Of a DNA stretch of 64,000 nucleotides, positions 10,701 to 22,281 are shown piece after piece (the stretch's first letter is position 1; every line of letters begins with the position of its first letter). The translations under genes and the position numbers were made by a program. This stretch comes from Clavaria fumosa (Eukaryota > Basidiomycota > Agaricomycetes > Agaricales > Clavariaceae), in the NCBI GenBank assembly GCA_951802425.1, contig OX637794.1, forward strand, positions 2,046,001 to 2,110,000. The letters run 5' to 3'. The notes under the pieces were generated by a model. The model was not told the DNA's origin. It did no database searches and saw nothing but the letters and a program-made list of their open reading frames with translations.

Positions 10701-11550
10701 GTTTTGGAGGGCGAAGCCCACGCGCGTTTGCGACCTGCAGACTACATCATTCATCTGAACCAACTCGGCATTTCGAACAACGTCGAGACGGCGTTGGTCA
10801 TGAATAAAAGAGTGAATTACTGGGTCAAGCGCGCGCTGCTTCGACCCGATAAGATCGAGTCTAGAGTGGAAGCGCTCAAGTTCTTTGTCAATGCAGCTGA
10901 CGTGAGTTTCACTCAATATATATCCAGTATTACAATCTTATTTGAATGCAGGAATGTCGCCAACTTCATAACTTTTCATCCATGGCTGCCATTGTCAAAG
11001 CGTTGGGCTCAACACCTATTGTACGACTACGGGCCACACGCCGTGACCTTAATGAAGGCCTCAACGTTGTACTGCAGCGAACAAACAAACTAATTGAGCC
11101 AGACGAAAACTACAAGGCCTACCGCAAGGCGCTCAAAAGGACGCGGGACAGTTGCATTCCATGGATCAGTAAGTTTCCTCTATGTACGCGTATGAACTAT
11201 TTTGGTCTCAATTTAGGTCGTGTTCAGCCATCCATGTTAATGACCTTGAGGTGATCCATACCAGCAGCCCTGCCATAGCGGATGTGAAGGGCGAAGAGTT
11301 GATCAACTTCGTGAGATGCATCGATCTCGCAAACCAATTGCAAGATGTCTCTGCACTCAAACCTCCTGATGTCCGCCACGAACACGACCTCGGAAAACTG
11401 GCGTATTTGAAGGACCAATTACAAAATGTCCGCATCGACGCTCAGGCAGACGACGAGATAGAGGCGCGAAGCCATGACCTTGGAATAGCGGAACAAAGGA
11501 TTCATGAACTCCGACTTCGAGAGCTCAGGGCGCTTGGTTTCAGAAATTGA
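7774..11550 (+). CDS. MLKL-like helical domain, kinase domain and RasGEF fusion protein
   Basis: A multi-domain signalling protein of roughly 1,050 residues from about 15 exons. The N-terminal part (to about 8400) is helical and resembles the four-helix-bundle adaptor found before many Agaricomycete kinases. A tyrosine-kinase-like domain follows (about 8480-9560): YGAFNDIYTG, alpha-C RFQMEVRIWRKLKHPNVV, catalytic loop HGDLRGSNVLI, SDFGLSKF and APEII. The usual beta-3 lysine is Arg (VALRLP, codon 8592-8594). A Ser/Pro-rich linker (about 9640-10080) leads to a RasGEF N-domain (TLDELVDRLITESS, FLATYLSFTDCRTLFLRL) and a CDC25 catalytic domain (VALTVLEGEAHARLRPADYI, NKRVNYWVKRALL, SMAAIVKALGS, IHVNDLEVIHTSSPA, ELINFVR). 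Such GEFs load Ras-like GTPases with GTP. The intron at about 9581-9635 keeps one frame between kinase and linker, so a single gene is the simplest reading. The first ATG is chosen because exon 2 joins it in frame. Confidence 0.82.
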
Positions 11551-11853
11551 GGGTATATCCTCCTTTGAGGCTTCTGCTGGGCATGCGCCTTGTCCGAACC
11601 CTGACTCGCGGTTCACCACCCGCTTCTTTCTCCCATGATAGAGGTATTTCTTTGCTGTACAATCTGGGATGCTGCTTCGCGACTCTGAATCGATGATCAC
11701 TTGTTAATCATAATCAATATGTATATCCTAAGAGCGTAGCTTTCTGAACCCCATTGTTTCTAACATAATTAGAATCAAGTCATGAGATGCACAGATTAGA
11801 CAGTGTGAGACGTTTCAAGCAGTCCAAATTATGTGAGAGGGATGACTGAAGGT

Positions 11854-14107
11854 TCATCCACTAAACGACCAGATCTTGACAGTGCCATCGTCGCTTCCAG
11901 ACACAATTTTGTCCTCGCCCAGTGCGATACAGGTCACCGCGCCATGATGGCCGACATGGGTGGAGGTGCAGCTGCCATCTTCGCGATTCCATACCTACGA
12001 GACAATTTTGAATCACAGGATAACAGGATGGATATACTGAAGGAAGCACGGACCTTGATCGTTCGATCATGGCTCCCCGTTACCAGTCTCAGTTTGTCAC
12101 ACGCGACAGCCCATACACCCTCAACATGACCGAATAGCGTGCGCATCGTTTTACCAGTTTCGATATCCCACATCTTGACGGTATTATCCGAGCTTCCAGA
12201 CACCATGATGGTTTTGTGACTTCGTAGTGGAGCCGTCGCGACAGCATTGTCATCCCCAGAAGGCGGACCTCTACGCGCCAATAGTTCGGGGGAGACAGCG
12301 TGGCTTGGTCCCGTTGTATCAATAGTTTCAGTACCCGAATGACTTTGAGGATCGTCGTCATTGCACCCATCGTCTAAGAGCAACAACTGCACACTTTGTA
12401 CTTGCCCCACGTGACCAGTGAATTGGCGCACGCAGGTCTGCAGTGTGAGATCCCAAAGCCTTATTGTCCCATCATCCGACCCTGATAGTAACATCTTCCC
12501 TGGATCAATCTGAGGCGCAGAATTGCTGGGTGCAACGAATACGGAAGAGGAATTGGAAGCGTTGGGAGGTAGCGAGTCGAGAACCGATATAGCGGATGTC
12601 GTCGTTGCTTCCGATGAACCGGCTACGGTATGAGAATCCCAAAGTTGCAGCGAATTGACCCAATCACTATGCCCTCTCAAGGCAAAAGCTTTCCCCGTCC
12701 TGAGATTCCAAACTCTCACCGCAGTGTCGGCCCCTCCGCTCGCCAACACGTTCGAGTCAAAGTGCAGGCAAGAGACACCTCCGGTGTGACCAGTGAGTGT
12801 TCTGATTGACTTCCCGCTTCGCCAATCCCAAACGCGAATCGTGTGGTCCATGCTTCCCGTGATCAGCTTATGCTGGTCGAACTGAAGGGCTTTGACAGCG
12901 CTGGTATGACCTTTCAAGCAACGTAGCTCTGTGCCTGTCTCGAGATTCCACACGCGTGCGGTGGAATCGAATGATCCCGTGATAAGAACAGGGAAGGAGG
13001 GGTGACATAGGCTTTCGCTGAATTGCAGGCACATAATCTCATCCGTATGTCCCTCAAGAGTACGGACGTGACATCGGCCTTGGCGCCAGTTTCGTTCGAT
13101 CGTCAAGCGCTCACTGTAAACGTGCTTCCACGGCCGTGTGTAAAGTCTGGGAGAAGTTTGCAGATGATCCGAAGGAAGTAAAGTGCAAGGATAACCTGAA
13201 CTGCTTGGTGCATCATCGGCTTCATGTGGGGGTGACATTCCGCCGGGTGTGTCTGGTGGTGTCTCTGTTCGCTGACGCTTCAACGGTCGTTCTGAGTGGA
13301 CATGCCCTTCGACAAATATCTTCGAAGACATCATGGGGCTCGCGGGAGTCGGGCTGGGCGAGCCAGGGAAATGACGTTTGTGATCCAGCCTTGGAAGGCC
13401 CCATCCACACTTGCGACACTTTTGTCCGATGTGCTGTTCACAGATCCCTCGCCATAGAATGTCGTCGTCGGCGAAGGATTTCCACTTCCTGCTTACTTGG
13501 GCGGCCCGACACAGCGATTTAGCATCGAGATACTGCAAAACTCTGAGAGATACCTCCCGTGGGAGTACAGCGAAGGGGTCGATCCGGATAAGATGCGCAA
13601 GTTGTTCGGCAAGGAGAGAGAGTTGAGAGAAACAGCACATAGTAAGGAGACCTTGAAGAATCAGAACGCGTCGGCGATGTCGAGAAGATGAGAAACTTGA
13701 CCAGAGGGCGCTGACGGCCTCTCGCTCCTCGATGGGCAAAGCGTCAAGGGACTGAAAAAAGAAAACATTTAGAAGAGCGTCGAATAGATCCTATCAGACG
13801 GACTCACCTGTTGAAGCTTTGAGCTGATTCCCTCGTCGGCCATCCTCTGATGCCGAACGCATAACTTCCTTGCTGGCGGTTGGGGAGGAGCTGGGGTCTC
13901 GTTCGCCGTTACCCCTTCTTTGGAAGGCTCGCCCCCAGTATCCTCGGTTGAGATTGAAGAAGTATCGTCGAAGCCTACTGGAGGCTGGGACGAGGACTCG
14001 TGCGGGCCCTTGAAAGAATCCACTGACGCTAGTTTGGCGGGGGGAAGAGTATCGCAAACATACGATGACCCGAGCGATGGAGACGTAGGTAAAATCCGGT
14101 TGCTCAT
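11854..14107 (-). CDS. CDC4: Cdc4/FBXW7-type F-box WD40 protein (SCF substrate receptor)
   Basis: Substrate receptor of an SCF ubiquitin ligase that recognises phosphodegrons on cell-cycle and growth regulators. Exon 1 (from MSNRILPTSP at 14107) is Ser/Pro-rich and ends with a conserved block (CVRHQRMADEG, SKLQQ). It splices with canonical GTGAGT/TTTTCAG signals to SLDALPIEEREAVSAL. Then come the dimerisation-like helix, an F-box (PREVSLRVLQYLDAKSLCRA, about 13590-13530), GICEQHIGQKCRKCGWG, a long disordered insert and WD40 repeats with typical endings (TARVWNLETG, TIRVWDWRSG, AVRVWNLRTG, TIRLWDLTLQ, TVKMWDIETG). A last intron (about 11994-12060) leads to the final blade ending SGSDDGTVKIWSFSG. 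The Arg residues that bind phosphates lie in the WD surface, though I did not place each one. It runs in tandem with GSK-3. Confidence 0.94.
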
Positions 14108-14426
14108 GGGGTGGTGGTGAGTATAACGGTCGCGGCTGAGCCTGAACAAGGTAGTTTCACTGGTTTCTCGTCGCGTTGGAATTGCGCGATGTCACACGAT
14201 CCTCACATTTTGCAATACTGGACCGCAGCACTGGGCGGACGATCTCGTCAAAGCGGACGACCTCGTCAAGTCATTAAATACTGTCCTGCTGGTCTAGTCG
14301 GATAAGGGCAACAACATCAGATTTACACACATCACTGAGCGCCTTTCGATTCAAGATATCGTTATGGAAGCAATCGGTCGAGTCAACGGGGATGTATACA
14401 TTGCCGGTTGGAACAGATTCTACCAG

Positions 14427-16093
14427 TCAATCCAGCGTTATCTTAAGCCGCTCCAATGGTATGGGCACAAAATTGTCCAGCACGATAGACCGCGAGCGCA
14501 GCTCCGGTTCACAGTATGGCGGAACCAGCTGTCGGATAAGGTCTGGCCGAACCGAGAGCTCTGCACACACAAGGACACAGGCATTAGCAGAAAGGACCAA
14601 GAAAGTAAACAATGAGCCTTACCCTCGCGAGTAAAATCGAAAAGCGGAGGGAATTCTTTGCCATTGGGCATCTTCGCACCCTCCACCCTCAGCTCATCAA
14701 AGAGCGGCTTCACCATGGCTTCCACAGCACACAATCGAGCCCCAGGTGTATATTCCAGCATTTTAGAAACCAGGTCTATGGCCTCTGGGGCTGTGCGGGG
14801 CCGAAACACCTATGAAGCAATTAGCCTCGCGCAAACAGCAATGACACACATTATTTACATACTTCAGACAAGGGGTGTCCTCGTATTTGAGGAAAGGGGT
14901 GCTCCATGTAGTTCGGATTCATGGATTGGATCTGCGACTTCGATGGCGTCCCAAGAACTTTAATGATTTCGACTAACTGATCAATGCCCGTTTCTCCTGG
15001 GAACAAGGGTTGCCCAAGCATGAGCTCAGCCATGACACAACCCGTCGACCAAATGTCTAACAAGGCAAAATTGACGATGGTCAGAGCAGAAGTGGTACAG
15101 TTGAAGAGGCCAACTAACCAATGTTTGTGGTATAATTCGTAGCACCGAATATGAGCTCCGGAGCCCTGTAATATCTTGAACAGATATAACTGACATTCGG
15201 CTCTCCTCCAACTAAAATCTTGGCGGAGCCGAAATCACAGAGTTTGAGAACACCAGTCGCTGGATTCAGCAGCAGGTTCTGCGGCTTGATGTCGCGATGG
15301 CAAATTCCTACGGAGTGGATGTAGGCCAGAGAACGTAGCAGTTGATACATGTACAGCTTGATTTGTAACATGGGCATGCGTTGCTTGAGTTTGGCGTAGT
15401 GACGACTTGCACGATAGACCGTTTCCGGCACATACTCCAACATGAGATTGAGATACACTTCATCTTTCTAAACGAAAAAGAGGGACTTTGAACAGACATA
15501 ACGGCAGAGACGTGACGGTGATTATTGTACCTTGTCTCCGCTGGCGTAAAAAAAGGCCTTGAGGTCAACCACATTCGGGTGAGAAACGAGTCTCATAATT
15601 TGCAACTCGCGATTCTACGTCATGTAAGTACCGATAAGCAAATCCCCGAGTCAGCTTGCACTCGTAGCTCGTCTCACAAGCATAGCGTAAAGATGACCGC
15701 ACCTTGAACCGCTTGTCTTGTAACACTTTCTTGATAGCTATGTCCTCGCCATCCTCTGATCCTCCTACAATCTTGGCTTGATACACGACACCGAAGGAAC
15801 CATTTCCGATGACTTTGCAATTGCTATACGAGATCGTCCGAGTGGCGTTGGATTTCTTCTTGCCTTCGGTGACAACGACCCTGACGATCTTGTGGGGGTC
15901 GTCATTGGCTGAATGCACAAAGAAAATTTCACGAAAAATTGAATTGAAGGACACCATTTGCGAACGAGTAGGGCGTGAGAACAAGCAAGGAAGACATCAA
16001 ATATGGGATCAGGCGAGATGCAGGGAGGCAAGAGATGGATAGCAGTCACGTACGAGAGATTTTTACACCGTTTATTGGCGCATTAGTTGCCAT
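14427..16093 (-). CDS. GSK3: Glycogen synthase kinase 3 (shaggy-type Ser/Thr kinase)
   Basis: CMGC-family kinase with roles in growth, stress and protein turnover. Exons give [13 protein letters not shown], then [17 protein letters not shown], the glycine loop [14 protein letters not shown], the lysine motif [21 protein letters not shown], the GSK-3 signature [15 protein letters not shown], the catalytic loop [18 protein letters not shown], the activation loop [21 protein letters not shown] (its Tyr is normally phosphorylated in GSK-3), and [12 protein letters not shown] with [20 protein letters not shown]. The C-lobe ends with [12 protein letters not shown]. An exon starting [20 protein letters not shown] reaches the stop at 14427. 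At least six introns interrupt it, one just after codon 13. About 390 residues, the usual size. Identification is secure. Confidence 0.95.
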
Positions 16094-16938
16094 GTTTCAG
16101 ACGGACGAATCTCTGGTACCGATACAGCTTATCGAGGAGGAAGAATGACGAGGGACAAGCGGGACAATATGAATGTCAAAGCGGTTGCGAGCTAACGGCT
16201 GATCCGGGCGAATTCGGACCAGAAATAGGTGGACAGAAAGATACGAGTGGGAGAAAGCGAGTGAAAAGGCTGGGTGAGAGGTAGAGAGGAGAGCGTGCGA
16301 GACGAAAGGAGAAGAAGTACGACGGGGAGCACAAGAGGGCTCGGGATGAGTGAACAGGTGATCCCAATTTGTCACTGTTTGTACGAAAAGTGGTGCCTGA
16401 ATCATTGATGCGGTCTCTGTTTGGCTTATGTGGCGGGAAGGAAAATTACTTTAGCTGTTTTGCCGACTGCACAGAAAACCTGCGTTTTACACCCTCAACC
16501 ATACGAATAATGTAGCCCAGGAATTCAGCATGGTTGACATTCATCCCTCTCGTGCGCGTTGTCTGAGTTTGGTGTTCGAGTTCAAGCTCAAATTGATCTC
16601 AAACAAGTGACTTGACCATGCAAGGACTGAGAGTTTCAGCAGTTCCCAATTATGAATGGAGGAGCTTGGATGCAATACATCCAGTTTGAGCCAATCGAAC
16701 CCGAGACCGAGAAAACTGGAAGGAATGGAGACAGTAAGCTTACAGAAAATGTTGGCACGAGACCTCCATGTGACCAAAAAAAATAATGGAGTGGGGTTTG
16801 CGCATTCAACTCCTCAAAGGCGTCTCCTCCAAACATTACATTTGTGAAGCTAAAGAGCGATAAGCAAGAAAGATATATGAGTAGAGTACAAAGTGAAATA
16901 TCACAGTCATTTGTTTCCGCTGCAAATTTCATGGTGGC
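16094..16938. other. Intergenic region upstream of GSK-3
   Basis: About 845 bp between the GSK-3 start and the end of glycerol kinase. It should hold the GSK-3 promoter and 5' UTR on the minus strand and the 3' UTR of glycerol kinase. The half near GSK-3 is rich in pyrimidines on the minus strand, common in basidiomycete 5' regions. No open frame resembles a known protein. Confidence 0.5.
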
Positions 16939-19058
16939 TCAGGAATCTACACCTTCTTCCCACCCTCTTGATCTCTCTACAGCGCGTTGCCATCCAGCCC
17001 ACCTCGCCGCCCGCTCTGGCTCGTCTAAAGAAGGCACGAACTCGCGACTGCCCTTTGTATTCACCTGTGCGAGAGTTTCAGGCTTTGTGATATCCCATCC
17101 AAAAAGCTTGATCGCAGAGCCCGCAAGGATAGCCGAGCCCAGCGCGGTCGACCTGCCCATAGAGCGGTGAGAATCAACGCATTCATGTTCAAGGCCCGGC
17201 TGTTGCCACACACGTACTCTCGCATCTCAGGTCGGATAACGTTGAAGCCGCCAATATCAGCCAGGATCGACATCGCCAAATCGCCGTTCGTCATCCCACC
17301 ATCAACCTTGAGACTCTTCAAGTCGACCCGCGAGTCAAGCTTCATGCTCTCTAGGATGGCGCGCGTCTGAAACGCGTTGGCCTCGAGCGTCGCACGCGCA
17401 ATGTGCGCGGGCTTGGTGTACTGAGAGATGCCTGCGGTGATCCGATGGTCAGCGGCTAACACTAAGGGGTCTCGCTTTGACTTGTCAGCTCACCAATGAC
17501 GAGTCCAGCGGCGCCAGGATCCCAGTAAGGCGCAAGCAGCCCAGAGAAAGCAGTGACGAAGTAAACGCCACCAGTTGTCGGCTCCTGCGCGGCGAGCGTG
17601 TTCACATCGGCCGCAGACTTGATCAAGCCCATCGAGTCACGCAGCCATTTGATCGCGCTGCCAGCCACAGCAACTGGTGTCAAGTCAGATCAGCAACATC
17701 GATAAGAGACGATGCTACGCACTACTGCCCTCGATGGCATATACAGGCTTGGTAGATGGCCCGGCTTGATATGCAACCTTGAACACGATGGTCAAGCAAG
17801 AGTACAGCACAGATGTAACACAATTTAACTGACAGTGCTTAACAAACCATGTTTGCTCTGCACGACCTCGTTGCCGGTGTTAAAGAGCAAGAATGCTCCC
17901 GTCCCAAACGTGCACTTCGCCTCGCCTTTTTCGAAACACTTATTGCCGATCAACGCGCCTTGTTGGTCACCAACGAGCCCACCGACTGGGACGCCTTTCA
18001 GAGGACCAGCATAAACATGACCATACACTTCTGAGGTCGAGACCAGTGTTGGCAATATTGATTTACGGAACTGGAAGAAATCGAGGAGAGCGGGCTCCCA
18101 CTGGAGCGTATGGATGTTGAGGAGGAGCGTTCTGGAAGCGTTGGTCACTTCACTTATGTGAATGCCTTTATTTACACCGCCGAGGATGTTCTTTGACGCA
18201 GCAAGAGGATGAGTGCATTCCGTGAGTGGAACGAGTTACGCACATAAACAATCCACGATTCGACTGTCCCGAATGCCAGATCGTCTTCTTCATGAGCGGC
18301 TTTGACTTCTGGGTGATTATCGATCATCCATCTCAGTTTGAGAGCTGAGAAGTAGGTTGACAGCGTAAGGCCTGTGCTATACAGGAAGCTCACTCGCACT
18401 ATTCAAGCATCTGCGAGGCACAGGACGCACATCCTTTTTAGGGCTATGGGACCCTGTTCACCCTTGGCAAAGTCTCCGTTTTCGACCTGAATACCAATAT
18501 CTGCAAGCTTATGCTCGAAATGGGCAACCAGATTTCTGGTACGACAATCTGTCCAAACGATAGCCCTGCAGATTGGCTTCCCACTTCTGCGGCTCCACGC
18601 CACTGCCGTTTCTCGCTGGTTGGTGATGCCTGTGCGCGTATCAAGAGCCGTGAAATGCAGTAGACATTTGTCGCATGCTGGCGTACCGATGACTTTGACG
18701 CTGTCCTTGGTCCAGCCGGCGCTTTTGAGCTTTTTTACCGCATCCTCAATACAGGCGTTTGCGGTCGCCTGAATTTCTTCGGCGTCTTGTTCGTGCCATC
18801 TAAGATTCCTGACAGTCAGCGTGACGCTGGGAGGCAACGTAAGGTAGAGTTACCCTGGATTAGGGTAATACTGCGGAAACTCCCGCTGGGCCTGGGCCAT
18901 TATGTCCGCATGTTTGTTAAAGATCATAAAGCGGACCGAGCTGTACAAGATGCTGTGAACAAGCCGAAGTGCGCGCATGGCTATATTTTTGAATGCGCGA
19001 CTCACGTTGTACCGCAATCAAGCGAGCCGACAAACTCTTCTTTCTGTGGTGAAGACAT
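16939..19058 (-). CDS. GUT1: Glycerol kinase (FGGY family)
   Basis: Phosphorylates glycerol to glycerol 3-phosphate with ATP. The first exon reads [18 protein letters not shown] (phosphate-binding loop of FGGY kinases). Later exons give [46 protein letters not shown] (split by introns), [131 protein letters not shown] and the closing [22 protein letters not shown]-type and WKRAVER-type tail. All are characteristic glycerol kinase blocks. About 550 residues and roughly ten introns. Gene choice is secure, small exons near the middle are approximate. Confidence 0.93.
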
Positions 19059-19375
19059 GGTGATATGAGACAGACAGCGAGCTGCGATGGCGGTTGGAAT
19101 TCCATGTACGCGTGCGATTCGGGTGCGCACTTTTCTCCAGCTTAGGAGTCGGAAAGGGTGACACATTCGTCGCGGTCATGTGCCGTGGACCACTACCTTC
19201 AAAGCAGCGAGGTGCTCAAGCTATAAAAGTTGCGCCTAGCATCGGCGTGGTTGTCACGGAAGATGACTTTCTCCTTGATGGCCGCCATTTCACAAAAGAC
19301 GAGTCCTCCTTAGACGTACAGTATGTGACCTCAATAATGACAGGAAATATGCATCCTTACTGTGAGCAGACAGGC

Positions 19376-19492
19376 AATATGTGACTATTAGGCTGCAACC
19401 CTTGGGGAAAAATATGTGAACTGTAATTTGGTTGGTACAGATCAAAGACAGTGAGCAGGTAATATGTGACTATTAGGCTGCAACCCTTGGGG
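19376..19492. repeat. Direct repeat of 32 bp, two copies 85 bp apart
   Basis: The same 32 bases, beginning AATATGTGACTATTAGGCTG, occur at 19376-19407 and 19461-19492 without a mismatch. A partly matching GTGAGCAG lies just before each copy. The spacer is 53 bp. No protein frame explains the identity. It may be a duplicated regulatory unit or the footprint of an inserted and lost element. Confidence 0.85.
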
Positions 19493-20677
19493 TATGAAAC
19501 CCGAGATTTTCTTCGGCGGCCACTATTCATGGTCCACTCTCGGTGACGACAGCCGCAAGTTTACCTTGATCCGTGCTAGCGTCTGCACTCGTTCGGACAA
19601 GGTGAGCGCATTCGTCCAACATGTCAAGAATTTCTGCCGGATTAAACTATTTTCAAGTTATTTCGCTGAGACAGCTGCCGATTATTCTTTGTTGAACTGT
19701 GCTGCTTTGGCCGAGAGAATTTGCGACCAACTCCGCACCCTGGGCCACCACCGACTAAAGGCAAACCTTGTGATGTGATTTCGAGTACACTTTTACGCTA
19801 TCGGACCTACGGACATAGGAACCTGAGGGATTACTTCAACCATCGAATTTTTTTGCTTGAATTGATTATCACGAGTAGGGTCGCCTGAATGTCAATCACA
19901 CTGTTCCCTGATGGAACTTGTGCACGGAAAAGCTGGGCCGTCTGTTGCGATACGGCATGAAGATGTTCTCACCGTTCTTTTTGAGAAGCCGCTGAAGTAC
20001 ACTTCCGGTGTGCGGCATTTATACCGTGTAGCTCGGACCGGTGTTTGGATGATGTTCGTTTGAGATTTTGAAAAAATGTACTAATATAGTAGATAGAATA
20101 CTCAAAGTTATCGTTTGTGTACGTCGCCCTGGAATGCATCGCACTACGACACAACATTGTGAAGAAGAAAAAAAATAATCAAAGTTGATATCTATCATCG
20201 CGCTTGCCCTAGAGGATGCCATCTCCAGGTTCATCGTTTTTCGGGGATGCTGGACAAGGGCGTCAATGATACTTACCCATGAATAAGGGTGCATTGTGAA
20301 GCCACATGGTCTACAGGAGAAATGGATCATCGTAGTCAGGAGCGGAGAGCTTTTTCAAAAGGGCCGAGGTCAACATCACGCGAAGGGTCGCATTGCAGTG
20401 TCCCCACACCGACCTTTTTGGAGCCGCATGATATTGCGTCCACATTGCAGGGTTTTTCACAGCGTGTTCGATCTGATCGACGCAAGTCACGGGACCCGGA
20501 AGAAGGCTTGAACGCCCCACATTCAGATCCTGCTCCCATCCCCATCCCCATGCCGCCAAGTATCACCAGACTCAGGTTCGCATCTCAAAAAAAAATCTCA
20601 ACGGCGTCACCAAACTGGGACGGTTCTGTGTGAGCTCATTAGGTCCCGAGATGCCTTTCTCATCTACTAGAAACGAG

Positions 20678-20686
20678 TATTTAAAT
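20678..20686 (+). promoter_or_regulatory. TATA-like box upstream of the dioxygenase gene
   Basis: TATTTAAAT is followed by a long T/C-rich, A-poor stretch (20687-20870), the usual layout of an Agaricomycete core promoter and leader. It lies about 240 bp upstream of the first ATG in the dioxygenase frame, which leaves room for a long 5' UTR. Confidence 0.4.
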
Positions 20687-20923
20687 CCTCAACACACAAT
20701 CTTTCACATCCTCTCATTCCCTATCTCTCACCTATTCTCACATATACATTGCACTGCGTATCCCAGCCTTTTCTCGAACATTTTAATGTCAGTATAACCG
20801 CTGTTTTATTTTTATTCTCTCGCAGGCGAAAGATCCCTGCTCACCTCCATCACACAGACTTCACCATGTGAGATTCAACGTCTCTGAAGTTTGGAAGCTC
20901 GAAACAATTTTCCCGAATCTGAC

Positions 20924-22281
20924 ATGATATACAGATACCGTTGCGCTTTGTCTAGCATGTTTCACCTTCGCGTTACCAGGCAGCAGGTTTTCACAAGTGC
21001 TCCCGCGCGCTTATTGAGCATCAGTCGCTCGGCACCCGCTCCGAAGAAATTGTCGACTCATGTGCGTACGCTGACGCAGAAGGCTCACCCCACGATGCCC
21101 CCTGGCCATCCTGCCACGGTTGGGGAGCTCACTACGTTTACGGTTCCGCTACGGGTAACAGGCAGCAAGGCAGACCGCGCTCTTGGGATGAGAATGGTGC
21201 AAGCCTGGCGCAGGGACGGGATTTTTCAGATCCGTCTGGATGCTGGCCAAGGAGAGACGCTCAAATCGGCTTTCACCTCCAGCAAAGGATATTTCAAATT
21301 ACCGCACCAAGAGAAAGCGAAGTGCGTCGACGACCAGAGTTTCAGCGGTTATATTGCATCCGGGGAGGAGCTAACTGACGGGATCGCCGATTATTCGGAA
21401 ATATTCACCGTCACCAAAGACCTTCCTCTCTCCGACCCAAGGGTACAGCAAAAATGGCCCTGTCACGGACCGTGCCCGTGGCCCAACCAACAATATGAGG
21501 TTGTCATGAAGAGGACGATGTCCGTGTTCTCGGACTACGGAGAGAGGCTCCTCAAACTGACGGCGTACGGATTGGGCTTGGCGAATCCGGCCCCGTTCAC
21601 CGACCTGACCAAAGACGGCTGGCACCACATGCGCATCCTCCGCTTCCCCCAGACAGACAAAACCAATGGCAAGGGCAAGCCCGGTCGCGGCATTGGTTCC
21701 CACACAGACTACGGTCTGCTCGTGCTCGCAGCTCAGGACGACGTAGGAGGTCTCTTTGTAAGGCGTCCGATTGAGGGAGAAACCATCCGCAATTGGGAAA
21801 GCAGTGCGGCCGGCTTTTCGGAGAATGACGAAAAATGGACCTATGTACCTCCCGTGGAGAGCGTCCTCACAGTCTTCCCAGGTAAGCAGAAACATTTCTT
21901 AGCTCTCTAGCGGTGCAGACTTGGTAACGGTACGCCTCAGGGGATATGATGCAATACATGACAAACGATCATCTTCCTTCCACTCCTCATAAAGTCGGGC
22001 TCAACACTCGCGAACGCTATGCGTTCGCTTATTTCCACGAACCCAACTTCACGTCGGTCGTTCAGCCTCTGCCAGGCTACGGCGTCAAGGGCAATGGGAT
22101 CCATTATGGCACGCATTTCACCAGTATGTTTATGCGCAACTACCCCGAGCGCATCACCGCCCATCGCATGCGTGACGAAAATAGGATGGCAATCTTGGAC
22201 ACTCCCATGCTCAGGGGCGCAATGCCGCTGACCGACGGCGCTCCGCGTGGAGCTCAAGAACTTCCATACGGATTGTTGTGA
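20924..22281 (+). CDS. 2-oxoglutarate/Fe(II) dioxygenase, ethylene-forming-enzyme-like
   Basis: A non-haem iron oxygenase of the isopenicillin N synthase superfamily. One intron (21882-21940, GTAAGC..CAG) divides it. The iron triad is visible as GSHTDYG (His and Asp) and STPHKV (His). The 2-oxoglutarate-binding Arg lies in NTRERYAFAYFHEP. The N-domain has IFQIRLDAGQ, YFKLPHQEKAKC and FSGYIASGEELTDG; later DLTKDGWHHMRILRFPQTD and LVLAAQDDVGGLFVRRPIEG. These blocks are those of the bacterial and fungal ethylene-forming-enzyme group rather than of plant ACC oxidases. I chose 20924 as start; it adds an Arg/Ser-rich leader (RQQVFTSAPARLLSISRSA) that looks like a mitochondrial presequence. Starts at 20957 or 21095 (MPPGHPATVGEL) are alternatives. 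Whether it makes ethylene cannot be told from sequence. Confidence 0.8.

Larger units (their letters stand above)
19059..20923. other. Large intergenic region with a direct repeat and promoter elements
   Basis: About 1.9 kb between glycerol kinase (-) and the dioxygenase gene (+), with no frame that I can tie to a protein family. It contains a perfect 32-bp direct repeat (separate entry), a TATAAAA-like box near 19222 on the plus strand with no clear gene after it, and an A9 run near 20168. The right end carries a T/C-rich segment and a TATTTAAAT box upstream of the dioxygenase. Confidence 0.45.

Noticed and set aside
19494..19778. 94-codon plus-strand frame after the direct repeat
   Set aside because: Begins right at the repeat, lacks a recognisable domain or splice partners, and lies in DNA with no other coding signal.
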